Both the position numbers and the translations under genes were made by a program. This document shows, one piece after another, positions 1-6,695 of a DNA stretch of 16,382 bases (the first letter of the stretch is position 1; every line of letters starts with the position of its first letter). Origin of the DNA: CAYFXE01 sp964347035 (GTDB lineage: Bacteria > Acidobacteriota > Aminicenantia > Aminicenantales > Aminicenantaceae); the NCBI GenBank assembly GCA_964347035.1, contig CAYFXE010000054.1:1-16382 (forward strand). The letters run 5' to 3'. The notes beneath the pieces are model-generated. The model ran no database searches and was not told the origin of the DNA. It was given only the letters and a program-made list of their open reading frames with translations.

Positions 1-2
1 GC

Positions 3-485
3 CGTACATATGACGATCTAGACGAAATTGAAGCTTTTGACCACCCACGTTTCGGAGGATCGGCCTCTGCCTTGAGGGATCATCTAAAAAAAGATTTGGG
101 CCAGCATTTTCACTTGAGGAATATTAACGCGGTCAATCCATCCTATTTATACCGCTCGGGAAGGCCGAATGAGCTAGACCAACATTGGGCTCAACGGTTA
201 GGAGAGAGGGCCGTCAAATTGATTGCCGAAGGAATGAGCGAAACAAATTTTCTGGCTATTCAAAAACATAAACAGAGCTTCCGGNNNNNNNNNNNNNNNN
301 NNNNNNNNNNNNNNNNNNNNNNNNNNNNNNNNNNNNNNNNNNNNNNNNNNNNNNNNNNNNNNNNNNNNNNNNNNNNNNNNNNNNNNNNNNNNNNNNNNCA
401 GATAACCACAGACGGGAAGAAATATCTAAGAGAAATCGTCGAAGAAATCCCGTTTGAGAAGTCATACGGAATAAGAGAGGATTGA
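3..485 (+). CDS. 6-phosphofructokinase-like protein, C-terminal part (5' partial, contains N run)
   Basis: The frame is open from base 3 with no start codon needed, so the gene begins upstream of the window. An in-frame ATG-like start in the middle would cut the domain. The visible part matches the C-terminal lobe of PfkA-family phosphofructokinases. A Gly-Gly segment (HPRFGGSASAL) is followed by an R-containing segment, NPSYLYRSGRPNELD, which sits where the family has its fructose-6-phosphate-binding loop and the conserved Asp. After that comes a helix of the AQRLGERAVKLIAEG type. This loop resembles the ATP- or PPi-dependent long clade (PSYxxRS...) more than E. coli PfkA. The family phosphorylates fructose 6-phosphate in glycolysis. 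Bases 285-398 are N (114 nt, a multiple of three), so 38 residues are unknown, but the frame is kept on both sides. The protein ends KSYGIRED. The donor (ATP or PPi) cannot be decided because the N-terminal lobe is missing. A transaldolase gene follows 53 nt later. Confidence 0.72.
   Translation, partial: RTYDDLDEIEAFDHPRFGGSASALRDHLKKDLGQHFHLRNINAVNPSYLYRSGRPNELDQHWAQRLGERAVKLIAEGMSETNFLAIQKHKQSFRXXXXXXXXXXXXXXXXXXXXXXXXXXXXXXXXXXXXXXQITTDGKKYLREIVEEIPFEKSYGIRED
285..398. other. Run of 114 undetermined bases
   Basis: All bases are N. The run lies inside the phosphofructokinase-like gene. The reading frame on the two sides agrees and 114 is divisible by three, so the length may be a real estimate or a masked stretch rather than an arbitrary gap. 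Confidence 0.99.
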
Positions 486-538
486 TCGTTTGAAGGCGAT
501 AAAAAAAAGAGAAGCTCTAAAAAAACAAAGGAGGAGAA

Positions 539-1231
539 ATGGCGATATTTTTAGACACGGGTAATATCGAAGAAGTCGAAAAGTATATGAATATGGGCAT
601 TTTAAGGGGAGTCACGACCAACCCGACCATTCTCTTAAAATCTGGTGTCTCAGGAGGGAAAGAGGCTATTAAGAAAAGATCGATTGAAATCGCCAACATC
701 ATTAAACCCTATCCCCTATCGGTTGAGGTCACGACAAATGAGCCGCAAAAAATGATCGAACAAGCAAGAGAGTTTTCTACGTGGGCAGAAAATATCAATG
801 TTAAGATAACAATCCACGGACCTGACGGTGAACTCGATAACCTAGAGGTGGCCCACTCTCTCGAGACCAAAGACGATATTCGCGTCAACGTGACAGCGAT
901 GATGAGCGCTCAGCAATGCTTTTTGGCGGCTCTGGCCGGGGCCACTTATGTCTCTTTATTCGGGGGAAGAGTCAACAACATGGGTTACAACGCCTGCTTA
1001 GAAATAAAAAAACTTCGTAAGGTTCTGGACGATTTCGGTCTTAAGGCAAAAATTATCATCGGTTCAACCCGAGAAGTCTTAAACGTCATAGAGTGGCTCG
1101 AGGCAGGTGCTCATATTGTCACTGTTGTCCCTGACCTTCTTAAAGGGATGATTATTCATCCGTACAGCAAAGAAACAGTACAGATGTTTCTAGACGACGC
1201 GAAAAAAGCTGAGGAGGCACTTAAGCCCTAG
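539..1231 (+). CDS. tal: Transaldolase / fructose-6-phosphate aldolase family protein
   Basis: This 230-residue protein is a short transaldolase of the FSA/TalC type, a TIM barrel that transfers or releases a dihydroxyacetone unit through a Schiff-base lysine. It starts MAIFLDTGNIEEV, the usual first strand, and then has the hallmark VTTNPTIL (about 25-32). K89 in NVKITI fits the Schiff-base lysine of the family's VVKIP strand. NVTAMMSAQQ (about 126-135), ALAGATYVS and a late IIGSTREVLNVIEWLEAGA segment follow the family order. The motifs GSTR and FGGRVNN differ from the common ASxR and VGRxDD, so its substrate may not be the standard one. The ATG at 539 is well supported by AAAGGAGGAG at 527-536. 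It probably shares transcription with the phosphofructokinase-like gene 53 nt upstream. A strong candidate promoter in the gap after it suggests that the polysaccharide genes downstream are transcribed separately. Confidence 0.88.
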   Translation: MAIFLDTGNIEEVEKYMNMGILRGVTTNPTILLKSGVSGGKEAIKKRSIEIANIIKPYPLSVEVTTNEPQKMIEQAREFSTWAENINVKITIHGPDGELDNLEVAHSLETKDDIRVNVTAMMSAQQCFLAALAGATYVSLFGGRVNNMGYNACLEIKKLRKVLDDFGLKAKIIIGSTREVLNVIEWLEAGAHIVTVVPDLLKGMIIHPYSKETVQMFLDDAKKAEEALKP

Positions 1232-1283
1232 TCATTCCCATCATTCCACCATTTTTCTGAAATAGGAGAGAGGGCCCCCCGGG

Positions 1284-1312
1284 TGGACAGAGATATCTTT
1301 TTTCGCTATGAT
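1284..1312 (+). promoter_or_regulatory. Candidate sigma70-type promoter for the polysaccharide operon
   Basis: TGGACA at 1284-1289 matches five of six bases of the -35 consensus. TATGAT at 1307-1312 matches five of six bases of the -10 consensus. The spacer is exactly 17 nt. It lies in the 116-nt gap between the transaldolase and the first glycosyltransferase gene, with a predicted start site near 1319. An 8-bp palindrome, AGATATCT (1291-1298), sits in the spacer, and a GC-rich block (GGGCCCCCCGGG, about 1272-1283) lies just upstream. This is a sequence match only. The bacterium's sigma factor preferences are unknown. Confidence 0.5.
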
Positions 1313-1347
1313 TGAGATTCAATTTTCCCAATAGGGATTCTTAAAAA

Positions 1348-2319
1348 ATGAAGCTCATTATTCAAATCCCCTGTTACAACGAGGAAGAGCATCTGCCTTT
1401 GACCCTGAATGACCTACCAAGAAATGTTGAAGGAATAGACGAAGTTGAAGTTCTCGTGGTGGATGATGGGAGTTCCGATAAGACAGCTACAGTCGCTCGA
1501 AAATGCGGAGCCAACCATATTGTTCGCTTCAAGAAACACCGAGGATTAGCGCCCGCCTTTTCAGCCGGACTCCACGCTTGTCTGCGCCTAGGAGCCGACA
1601 TCATCGTCAACACCGATGCAGACAATCAGTACAAAGGCTCGGATATTCCAAAACTCATTGGTCCTGTTTTAAGGGGAGAAGCGGATATCGTGGTTGGTGA
1701 TCGTCAAACACAGACCATTCCTCATTTTTCTTGGTCAAAGAGAAAGTTACAGAAATGGGGAAGCCACCTGGTTAGAATTTTGTCAAAGACTACAATTCCC
1801 GATGCCACGAGTGGATTCCGGGCCATCAGTCGAGAGGCTGCTCTCAAATTGAATATTTTATCCAATTTTTCCTATACGCTGGAAACACTGATCCAAGCGG
1901 GGAAGATGAATCTAGCCGTTAAAAGTGTTCCTATAGAAACCAATAAGACTTCAAGAAAATCCAGGCTGTTCAGTAATGTGTTCACTTTCTTGAAAAACTC
2001 CGCCTCGACCATACTCCGGACTTATGCCATGCACGAACCCCTAAAAATTTTTCTCGCTCTGGCCACCATCTTCTTTGTATTGGGAATGATTCCAGGCATT
2101 AGATTTCTTTACTTTTTCTTCTTCGGGCGCCCTGGCGGTCATGTTCAGTCTTTAATCTTGAGCGCTATCTTACTGATCCTCAGCTTTTTGTTGGTTGTTA
2201 TCGCCATCCTCTCGGACCTCATCTCCTCCAACCGAAAATTGATTGAAGAAGCTCTTTGGCGAATCAGAAGTATGGAGGACCAACAGGCTGACGAGGAAGA
2301 AGGAGAACACTCACCGTAG
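1348..2319 (+). CDS. GT2 glycosyltransferase, polyprenyl-phosphate (DPM1/GtrB-like) type, with two C-terminal TM helices
   Basis: A 323-residue GT-A fold family 2 glycosyltransferase. The nucleotide-binding start (IIQIPCYNEEEHL, 3-16), VVDDGSSD (37-44), the metal-binding DADNQY (90-95) and ATSGFRA (153-159) are those of the dolichol-phosphate mannosyltransferase/ArnC/GtrB group. That group moves a sugar from an NDP-sugar to polyprenyl phosphate at the inner face of the cytoplasmic membrane. Two hydrophobic helices (about 232-256 and 268-290) follow, as in GtrB, and then an acidic tail (DEEEGE). The sugar cannot be read from the sequence. The ATG at 1348 is preceded by a modest AGGGA at 1333-1337. 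It is the first gene after the candidate promoter and probably opens the operon. The next gene starts 42 nt after its stop. The product could be the lipid-linked sugar donor for a periplasmic transferase or an early lipid-linked intermediate. Confidence 0.85.
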   Translation: MKLIIQIPCYNEEEHLPLTLNDLPRNVEGIDEVEVLVVDDGSSDKTATVARKCGANHIVRFKKHRGLAPAFSAGLHACLRLGADIIVNTDADNQYKGSDIPKLIGPVLRGEADIVVGDRQTQTIPHFSWSKRKLQKWGSHLVRILSKTTIPDATSGFRAISREAALKLNILSNFSYTLETLIQAGKMNLAVKSVPIETNKTSRKSRLFSNVFTFLKNSASTILRTYAMHEPLKIFLALATIFFVLGMIPGIRFLYFFFFGRPGGHVQSLILSAILLILSFLLVVIAILSDLISSNRKLIEEALWRIRSMEDQQADEEEGEHSP

Positions 2320-2361
2320 AAGAATAGGATTTCTTCCCCTTCTGCGCTCCAAGGATTCTTC

Positions 2362-3660
2362 ATGAAAAAAATCATAATACTAGGGGCTGGTTTATCAGGA
2401 CTAAGTGCGGCTTACCATTTAAATCATGACTACGAGATATTCGAGAAGGAAGAAAAAGCCGGAGGATTATGCCGGTCCATCCATATCGATGGTTTTATTT
2501 TTGATTACGGTCCCCATATTCTCTTTCCCAAAGATCCATATGTGGCTCAGCTCATCAAAAATCTGTTGAAAAAAAATTTGCATATCCAATCGAGAGAAGC
2601 ATGGATCTACCATAAATTTTGTGAAATCTACACCCGTTTTCCCTTCCAGTCACACCTGTATGGTCTGCCGATTCCTGTTGTTAAAGCTTGTATTTTGGGA
2701 TTCTTTAACACTCTGAAAAAAGAAAATGTCAAACCCAAAAATTACGAGAAGTGGATTGTCTGGAATTTCGGAGAGGGCATAGCCAAGCATCTGATGATTC
2801 CCTACGCCAAGAAAATCTGGACGATTTCACCCAAGAGGATGAACTTTGAATGGGTATGGAACAGGGTTCCCCGTCTTTCGATGGAGGATTTATTGGATGG
2901 CGCCTTAGAGGATAATCCGAAGCTCTTCGGGTTTAACACAGAATTCTGGTATCCTCTTCACGGCGGGATCGAAGGTCTTCCCTTCTCCTTCCTATTTAAA
3001 ATGAAAAACGTCCACCTTAATAAGGAGATGACCCGTATCTACCTGAGTCAAAAATGTGTCGAATTCAGTGATAACACAAAGGTTTATTATGAACACCTTA
3101 TTTCCACCTTGCCTCTACCTGAGATCATCAAACATATAGACAATGTTCCGAGTGAAGTGAGGAAGGCCGCTCAAAGACTCATGCACAATTCTGTATATTG
3201 TGTCAACCTAGGAATAGCCAGGGAAAGGATCAGTCCTTATCATTATATCTATTTTTACGAGCCTGATTTTTCGTTTCATCGGATCAGCTTCCCGATGAAC
3301 CTTTCTCCCCATACGACTCCCAAAGGCCAGAGCTCGGTGACCACGGAAACGTCTTACTCTCGATACAAGCGAATCAGCCGGGAGAATATCGTGGAACGAG
3401 TTATCGAGGATCTCATCAAGGCCAAAATCCTGTTTCCCGATGATAAAATCGTCGTCTCTGACGTGGCTGACCTGAGAGTGGCCTACGTGATCTACGACCT
3501 CGATCACCGAAAAAACGTAAAAAAAATCCATGACTTCTTGCGCAAACACGATATTATTCCCTGTGGTCGATTCGGTGAATGGGAATATTTCAACATGGAC
3601 CACTCCATTGCCAGCGGAAAAAGAACTGCCGAAGAAATAAACCTGAATTATCCTGGTTAA
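2362..3660 (+). CDS. FAD-dependent oxidoreductase related to UDP-galactopyranose mutase (paralogue A)
   Basis: This 432-residue flavoprotein begins with a dinucleotide-binding fold: IILGAGLSGLSAAYHL (GxGxxG at 8-13) and the ribose-binding acid near E28. GGLCRS (34-39) follows, as in the amine-oxidase/protoporphyrinogen-oxidase/UGM superfamily. Further family-like blocks are FDYGPHI (47-53), FGEGIAKH (136-143), YPLHGGIEGL (197-206) and a C-terminal FAD-contacting segment (CGRFGEWEYFNMDH, from 401). The YGPHI block and the C-terminal arrangement recall UDP-galactopyranose mutase, which interconverts pyranose and furanose NDP-sugars. I cannot identify the UGM substrate-binding arginines with confidence, so mutase activity is only a possibility; a redox role is the alternative. 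No signal peptide or TM helix is seen, so it should be cytosolic. The next gene, 37 nt downstream, is a paralogue of almost the same length. Its place among glycosyltransferases argues for a role in sugar-nucleotide or lipid-linked sugar chemistry. Confidence 0.75.
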   Translation: MKKIIILGAGLSGLSAAYHLNHDYEIFEKEEKAGGLCRSIHIDGFIFDYGPHILFPKDPYVAQLIKNLLKKNLHIQSREAWIYHKFCEIYTRFPFQSHLYGLPIPVVKACILGFFNTLKKENVKPKNYEKWIVWNFGEGIAKHLMIPYAKKIWTISPKRMNFEWVWNRVPRLSMEDLLDGALEDNPKLFGFNTEFWYPLHGGIEGLPFSFLFKMKNVHLNKEMTRIYLSQKCVEFSDNTKVYYEHLISTLPLPEIIKHIDNVPSEVRKAAQRLMHNSVYCVNLGIARERISPYHYIYFYEPDFSFHRISFPMNLSPHTTPKGQSSVTTETSYSRYKRISRENIVERVIEDLIKAKILFPDDKIVVSDVADLRVAYVIYDLDHRKNVKKIHDFLRKHDIIPCGRFGEWEYFNMDHSIASGKRTAEEINLNYPG

Positions 3661-3681
3661 CCAACATTATCGAAAAAAAAT

Positions 3682-3688
3682 AAAGGAG
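3682..3688 (+). promoter_or_regulatory. Ribosome binding site that fixes a TTG start
   Basis: AAAGGAG lies 9 nt before the TTG at 3698. No ATG or GTG in this frame lies closer to the GxGxxG motif, which begins within ten residues of this TTG, so the site supports the non-ATG start. Confidence 0.7.
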
Positions 3689-3697
3689 CTCTAGGGT

Positions 3698-4993
3698 TTG
3701 ACTTCAATATCGATTTTGGGAGCCGGTCCTTCTGGTCTGAGCACAGCCTATCATCTGAAGAAAAATTACTCTCTGTGGGAAAAAAATAATGTCGTCGGAG
3801 GAGGATGCCGCACAGAAAAAATCAATGGCTTTAGTTTCGACTATGGTGGTCATATTTTTTACACCAAGAATCAAGAGATAAGATCACTCATAACAGAGCT
3901 TTCACAAGATAATTTGAGATTTCTACCCAGAGAAGCCTGGATTTACTCTAAAAAAACTTATACCCGTTATCCTTTTCAAGCCAATTTATACGGGCTTCCC
4001 GTTGATGTGGTCAAAGAATGTATTCTCGGATTAATGAAGGCGAAGTTGAAATACGGAGAAAAACACAAGAATTATCCGAACTTTGAAGATTTTATTTACA
4101 AAGTGTTCGGAGACGGGATTGCTAAACACTTTATGATCTCATTTAACCTCAAACAATGGGCCACGCCTTTGAAGGAAATGACAACGGATTGGATGGGGGA
4201 ATTTATTCCCTTGCCGTCATTAGAAGACATATTGGAAGGGAGTCTAAAAATGGCTCCCCGTTGCATAGGTATAAATGCGAATTTCTTCTATCCTCAAATA
4301 GGGGGGATCCAAGCGATTTTCGATGCTTTTGTTCCCCATATTCAAAACCTGAACTTAAACTCTGAAGTGACTTCAGTGTCATTTAAAAACAAATCATTCG
4401 AAGTAAACGAGAATAAAAAACAATTTTATGAGAGACTCGTGTCAACTCTTCCGTTAACGGAATTCATTAAGATTCTCAATTCCCCACCACCAGAAATCAG
4501 ATTAGCCTCTGAAAAATTAAAATGGACATCTCTGTACATAGTCAATATAGGAGTTGACCGACCAACTCTTTCAGATAAACATCGTATCTATTATCCAGAA
4601 GAGGATTTTATTTTTCATAAATTGGGATGCTACCAGAACCAGTCTCCCGCTATGGTTCCAGCCGGGAAAAGTTCGGTTAGTGCTGAAATATCGTTTTCTA
4701 AAAATCGTCTGATCAGCAAAGATACCCTCGTTGAGAGAACTATCGAGGACTTGTTAAAAGCTCAGGTTCTCTTGCCTGATGATAAGATTATTTTAACCCA
4801 CATATTAACTCTCCCTTATGCTTATGTCATTTATGACCATAAACGAAAAGAAGCGGTATCCTTCATTCAACGATTTTTAGAGGAAAACGATATCTATCTC
4901 TGCGGAAGATACGCCCAATGGGAGTATCAAAATATGGAGCAGAACATTCAGGCAGGAAAAACTCTAGCCGAGAGATTGAATAAACAGGATTGA
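3698..4993 (+). CDS. FAD-dependent oxidoreductase related to UDP-galactopyranose mutase (paralogue B)
   Basis: A 431-residue paralogue of the preceding gene, collinear along its whole length. I judge roughly two fifths of residues identical by eye. It keeps ILGAGPSGLSTAYHL, GGGCRT (34-39, with Gly where A has Leu), FDYGGHIF (47-54), REAWIY, YTRYPFQANLYGLP, FGDGIAKHFM, FYPQIGGIQAI and the C-terminal CGRYAQWEYQNME (from 402). The common ancestry is therefore clear, but the two have diverged well beyond a recent duplication. It starts at TTG with a good ribosome binding site. The product is probably a cytosolic FAD enzyme acting on sugar nucleotides or a lipid-linked precursor. The pair may act on different sugars or form a heterodimer; the sequence does not decide. 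This gene looks more AT-rich than its neighbour. The REP-like element follows in the next intergenic region. Confidence 0.75.
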   Translation: MTSISILGAGPSGLSTAYHLKKNYSLWEKNNVVGGGCRTEKINGFSFDYGGHIFYTKNQEIRSLITELSQDNLRFLPREAWIYSKKTYTRYPFQANLYGLPVDVVKECILGLMKAKLKYGEKHKNYPNFEDFIYKVFGDGIAKHFMISFNLKQWATPLKEMTTDWMGEFIPLPSLEDILEGSLKMAPRCIGINANFFYPQIGGIQAIFDAFVPHIQNLNLNSEVTSVSFKNKSFEVNENKKQFYERLVSTLPLTEFIKILNSPPPEIRLASEKLKWTSLYIVNIGVDRPTLSDKHRIYYPEEDFIFHKLGCYQNQSPAMVPAGKSSVSAEISFSKNRLISKDTLVERTIEDLLKAQVLLPDDKIILTHILTLPYAYVIYDHKRKEAVSFIQRFLEENDIYLCGRYAQWEYQNMEQNIQAGKTLAERLNKQD

Positions 4994-5064
4994 AGAACAG
5001 TATCCTAGGAGCTTTTCACTTCTTCCTCATTCCATTTCAATCTTAGACAATTTAATCCTACGAA

Positions 5065-5147
5065 CTGGGGTCAGGCCTTATCCCAAGGTTTTGTACTCGG
5101 GTAATGGTAGAGACAGAGCGCTTCTGGACGACAAGGCCTGACCCCAG
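5065..5147. repeat. 83-bp REP/MITE-like element with perfect 15-bp terminal inverted repeats
   Basis: CTGGGGTCAGGCCTT (5065-5079) is the exact reverse complement of AAGGCCTGACCCCAG (5133-5147). The 53-nt interior has no long open frame of its own. The match ends sharply at both sides: bases 5064/5148 and 5080/5132 do not pair. The GGGGTCAGGCCT-type terminus resembles, from memory, the palindromic repeats associated with REP-associated tyrosine transposases in many bacteria. No transposase is in this window, so it would be non-autonomous. The loop is too long and lacks a T tract, so it is not a standard terminator. It sits between the flavoenzyme pair and the flippase gene and could alter transcript stability there. 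Confidence 0.7.
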
Positions 5148-5171
5148 CAGCAACCGAGAAGGCCAAATGGA

Positions 5172-5209
5172 GAATGGCGTTAAAAATCTGAAGGGGAGCA
5201 AAGCCATTC
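5172..5209. repeat. Short inverted repeat in the gap before wzx
   Basis: GAATGGC (5172-5178) and GCCATTC (5203-5209) are exact 7-bp inverted repeats with a 24-nt loop. They lie just after the REP-like element and about 35 nt before the TTG start at 5245. A hairpin could form in the leader, but the stem is short and may be chance. I see no clear promoter in the rest of 4994-5244. Confidence 0.25.
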
Positions 5210-5244
5210 CGAATATTTGCTGATCATAATTCCGAAGGCATCCA

Positions 5245-6681
5245 TTGGATAAAAAACATAAGCTCATTAAAGGGGCCATTTTTCTATTTTTAGGCAAAAC
5301 ATTCAACCTGCTCATCGGCTCGCTCCAGTTTCTTCTGATTCCAAGATTGTTGGGACCCGAAAATATGGGATTTTATTCCTATTGGCTCTCCGTCTATTTC
5401 ATTGTTGGCCGGATTTTAGGGCTCGGAGGACAGCAGATCATCATCAAATATGTCCCGGAATTAAGGATAAAAAATAAATTCATGATCCCCTCTCTAGTGA
5501 AAAAAGTCGCCTTCATGAAACTTCCTCTTTTTTTAGTCATAATCTGCTGGGGACTTCTTTTTTGGACGAATGAATTAGCCTTTTTCATGATCGTTGTCTC
5601 TGCTTCCCTCTTGTTTTCCCTCAATCTCGTCGGAGAGTCTATCCTGTATTCCCATAATTGGATGGGAACCTATGCCCTCATACCCCTGTTAAGACAATCT
5701 TTACGAATAATACTCGTCATTGTTCTCTTTTATCTTTTTTACACATCCGGGATTGTTATCGGGATTTTTGGAGCTCCTGTGATCGCCTTCTTACTGAGTC
5801 TATTCCTTGCCTTACGCTTACTCCCTCAAAAGCATATCACTCTGGATCAGCCGTTCAGAAAGTATTTTTCCTTCGGATTTTGGATATACATCAGTGAGGC
5901 AATTTACGGGATGATCCTTTGGCTCATCGTTATTCTGTCCAGAATATACATTGAAGATATGGAGATTGTTGGCTTTCTTGGCGTTGGCGTCCAGATATGC
6001 TTCAGTGTTACTTTATTAATCTTTTTCATAAACGAGAGCATTCTGCCTTCATTGGTAGAATTTCGTGTTTTGGGCGACCGAAAATTCAAAGATTCCATAA
6101 AACTAGCCTGGAAATACACAAATATCATTCTATTTCCCCTCATATTCGGAGGGTATGTCCTGGCCAAGCCATTTATCGCCTATGTCATCGGAAAAGATTT
6201 TGTGGCAGGCACACTCATCATCAAGCTGTTTTTTCCCGCTATCTTATTTCTCTCCTGGATAAGGTTTCACATCCAAATCCTGTTTGTCTACGAGAAAAAA
6301 ATCATGATTTTTCTGACTCAATTGATAAACCTCGTTGTCTTTCTTGGAAGTTGGTTCTATCTGGTAAAATCGGAACATATTCATTTCGCTCCACTAAGCT
6401 TGGTCCTGGGGACAATGATTGCCTATGTTTTTATCCTGTTAAGCTCCAACAAAATTGAAAAGGTCGAACATTATGTTGCCCATTTATTGAAACCTTTAAC
6501 GGCTGCTTCTCTGATGGCGCTGGTCGTGAATTTTCTAGAAATCCAATCACTGCCTCAACTTTTTCTCGTAATCCTATTAGGATTTTTCATATACACATTG
6601 TTTCTTTTCCTTTTTAAAGGGATCGGAGCAGATGATATTAAAATTTTTAAGGAATTCGTGACGTCCATCAGGCCTTCATAG
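5245..6681 (+). CDS. wzx: Wzx-type lipid-linked oligosaccharide flippase
   Basis: A 478-residue, very hydrophobic protein with about 12 to 14 predicted membrane segments, the usual length and topology of polysaccharide flippases of the MOP superfamily. The N-terminal part is typical: a basic start (DKKHKLIKGAIFLFLGK), a first helix, and then a RLLGPENMGFYSYW segment equivalent to the family's LGPExYGxxxxxxS signature after TM1. Wzx proteins turn undecaprenyl-diphosphate-linked repeat units across the cytoplasmic membrane. The start is TTG at 5245 with GAAGG at 5234-5238 six nt upstream. No better start lies closer to the first TM helix. The next gene follows after 14 nt. The oddity is that the same gene run also encodes a complete ABC export system, which would normally make a flippase unnecessary for the same polymer. 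It may serve a second glycan or a lipid-linked sugar used for side-branch decoration. Confidence 0.85.
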   Translation: MDKKHKLIKGAIFLFLGKTFNLLIGSLQFLLIPRLLGPENMGFYSYWLSVYFIVGRILGLGGQQIIIKYVPELRIKNKFMIPSLVKKVAFMKLPLFLVIICWGLLFWTNELAFFMIVVSASLLFSLNLVGESILYSHNWMGTYALIPLLRQSLRIILVIVLFYLFYTSGIVIGIFGAPVIAFLLSLFLALRLLPQKHITLDQPFRKYFSFGFWIYISEAIYGMILWLIVILSRIYIEDMEIVGFLGVGVQICFSVTLLIFFINESILPSLVEFRVLGDRKFKDSIKLAWKYTNIILFPLIFGGYVLAKPFIAYVIGKDFVAGTLIIKLFFPAILFLSWIRFHIQILFVYEKKIMIFLTQLINLVVFLGSWFYLVKSEHIHFAPLSLVLGTMIAYVFILLSSNKIEKVEHYVAHLLKPLTAASLMALVVNFLEIQSLPQLFLVILLGFFIYTLFLFLFKGIGADDIKIFKEFVTSIRPS

Positions 6682-6695
6682 GTAAATACAGACCA

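Noticed and set aside
1245..1303. Possible terminator after the transaldolase: TCCACC / GGTGGA stem followed by a run of six T
   Set aside because: The stem is only 6 bp with a loop of about 31 nt, and the T run is 10 nt beyond it. The right arm overlaps the -35 box of a better promoter candidate.
3652..3664. GGTTAACC palindrome at the end of the first flavoenzyme gene
   Set aside because: Eight bases at a stop codon with no T tract; likely chance, and the next gene has its own ribosome site.
5044..5072. TAGACA as a -35 box upstream of the REP-like element
   Set aside because: No -10-like sequence lies at 16-18 nt; the region there is GGGGTC.
5206..5235. Direct repeat ATTCCGAA (two copies, 22 nt apart) before wzx
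   Set aside because: Only 8 bp and two copies; not enough to call an operator or iteron.
5058..5315. Minus-strand open frame of 85 codons spanning the REP-like element and the start of wzx
   Set aside because: It overlaps a clear gene and a palindromic repeat, has no recognisable domain, and its composition follows the reverse of these elements.
5997..6458. Plus-strand open frame of 153 codons inside wzx in another frame
   Set aside because: The hydrophobic helices of wzx explain the sequence; the alternative product is rich in His, Arg and Cys with no fold signal.
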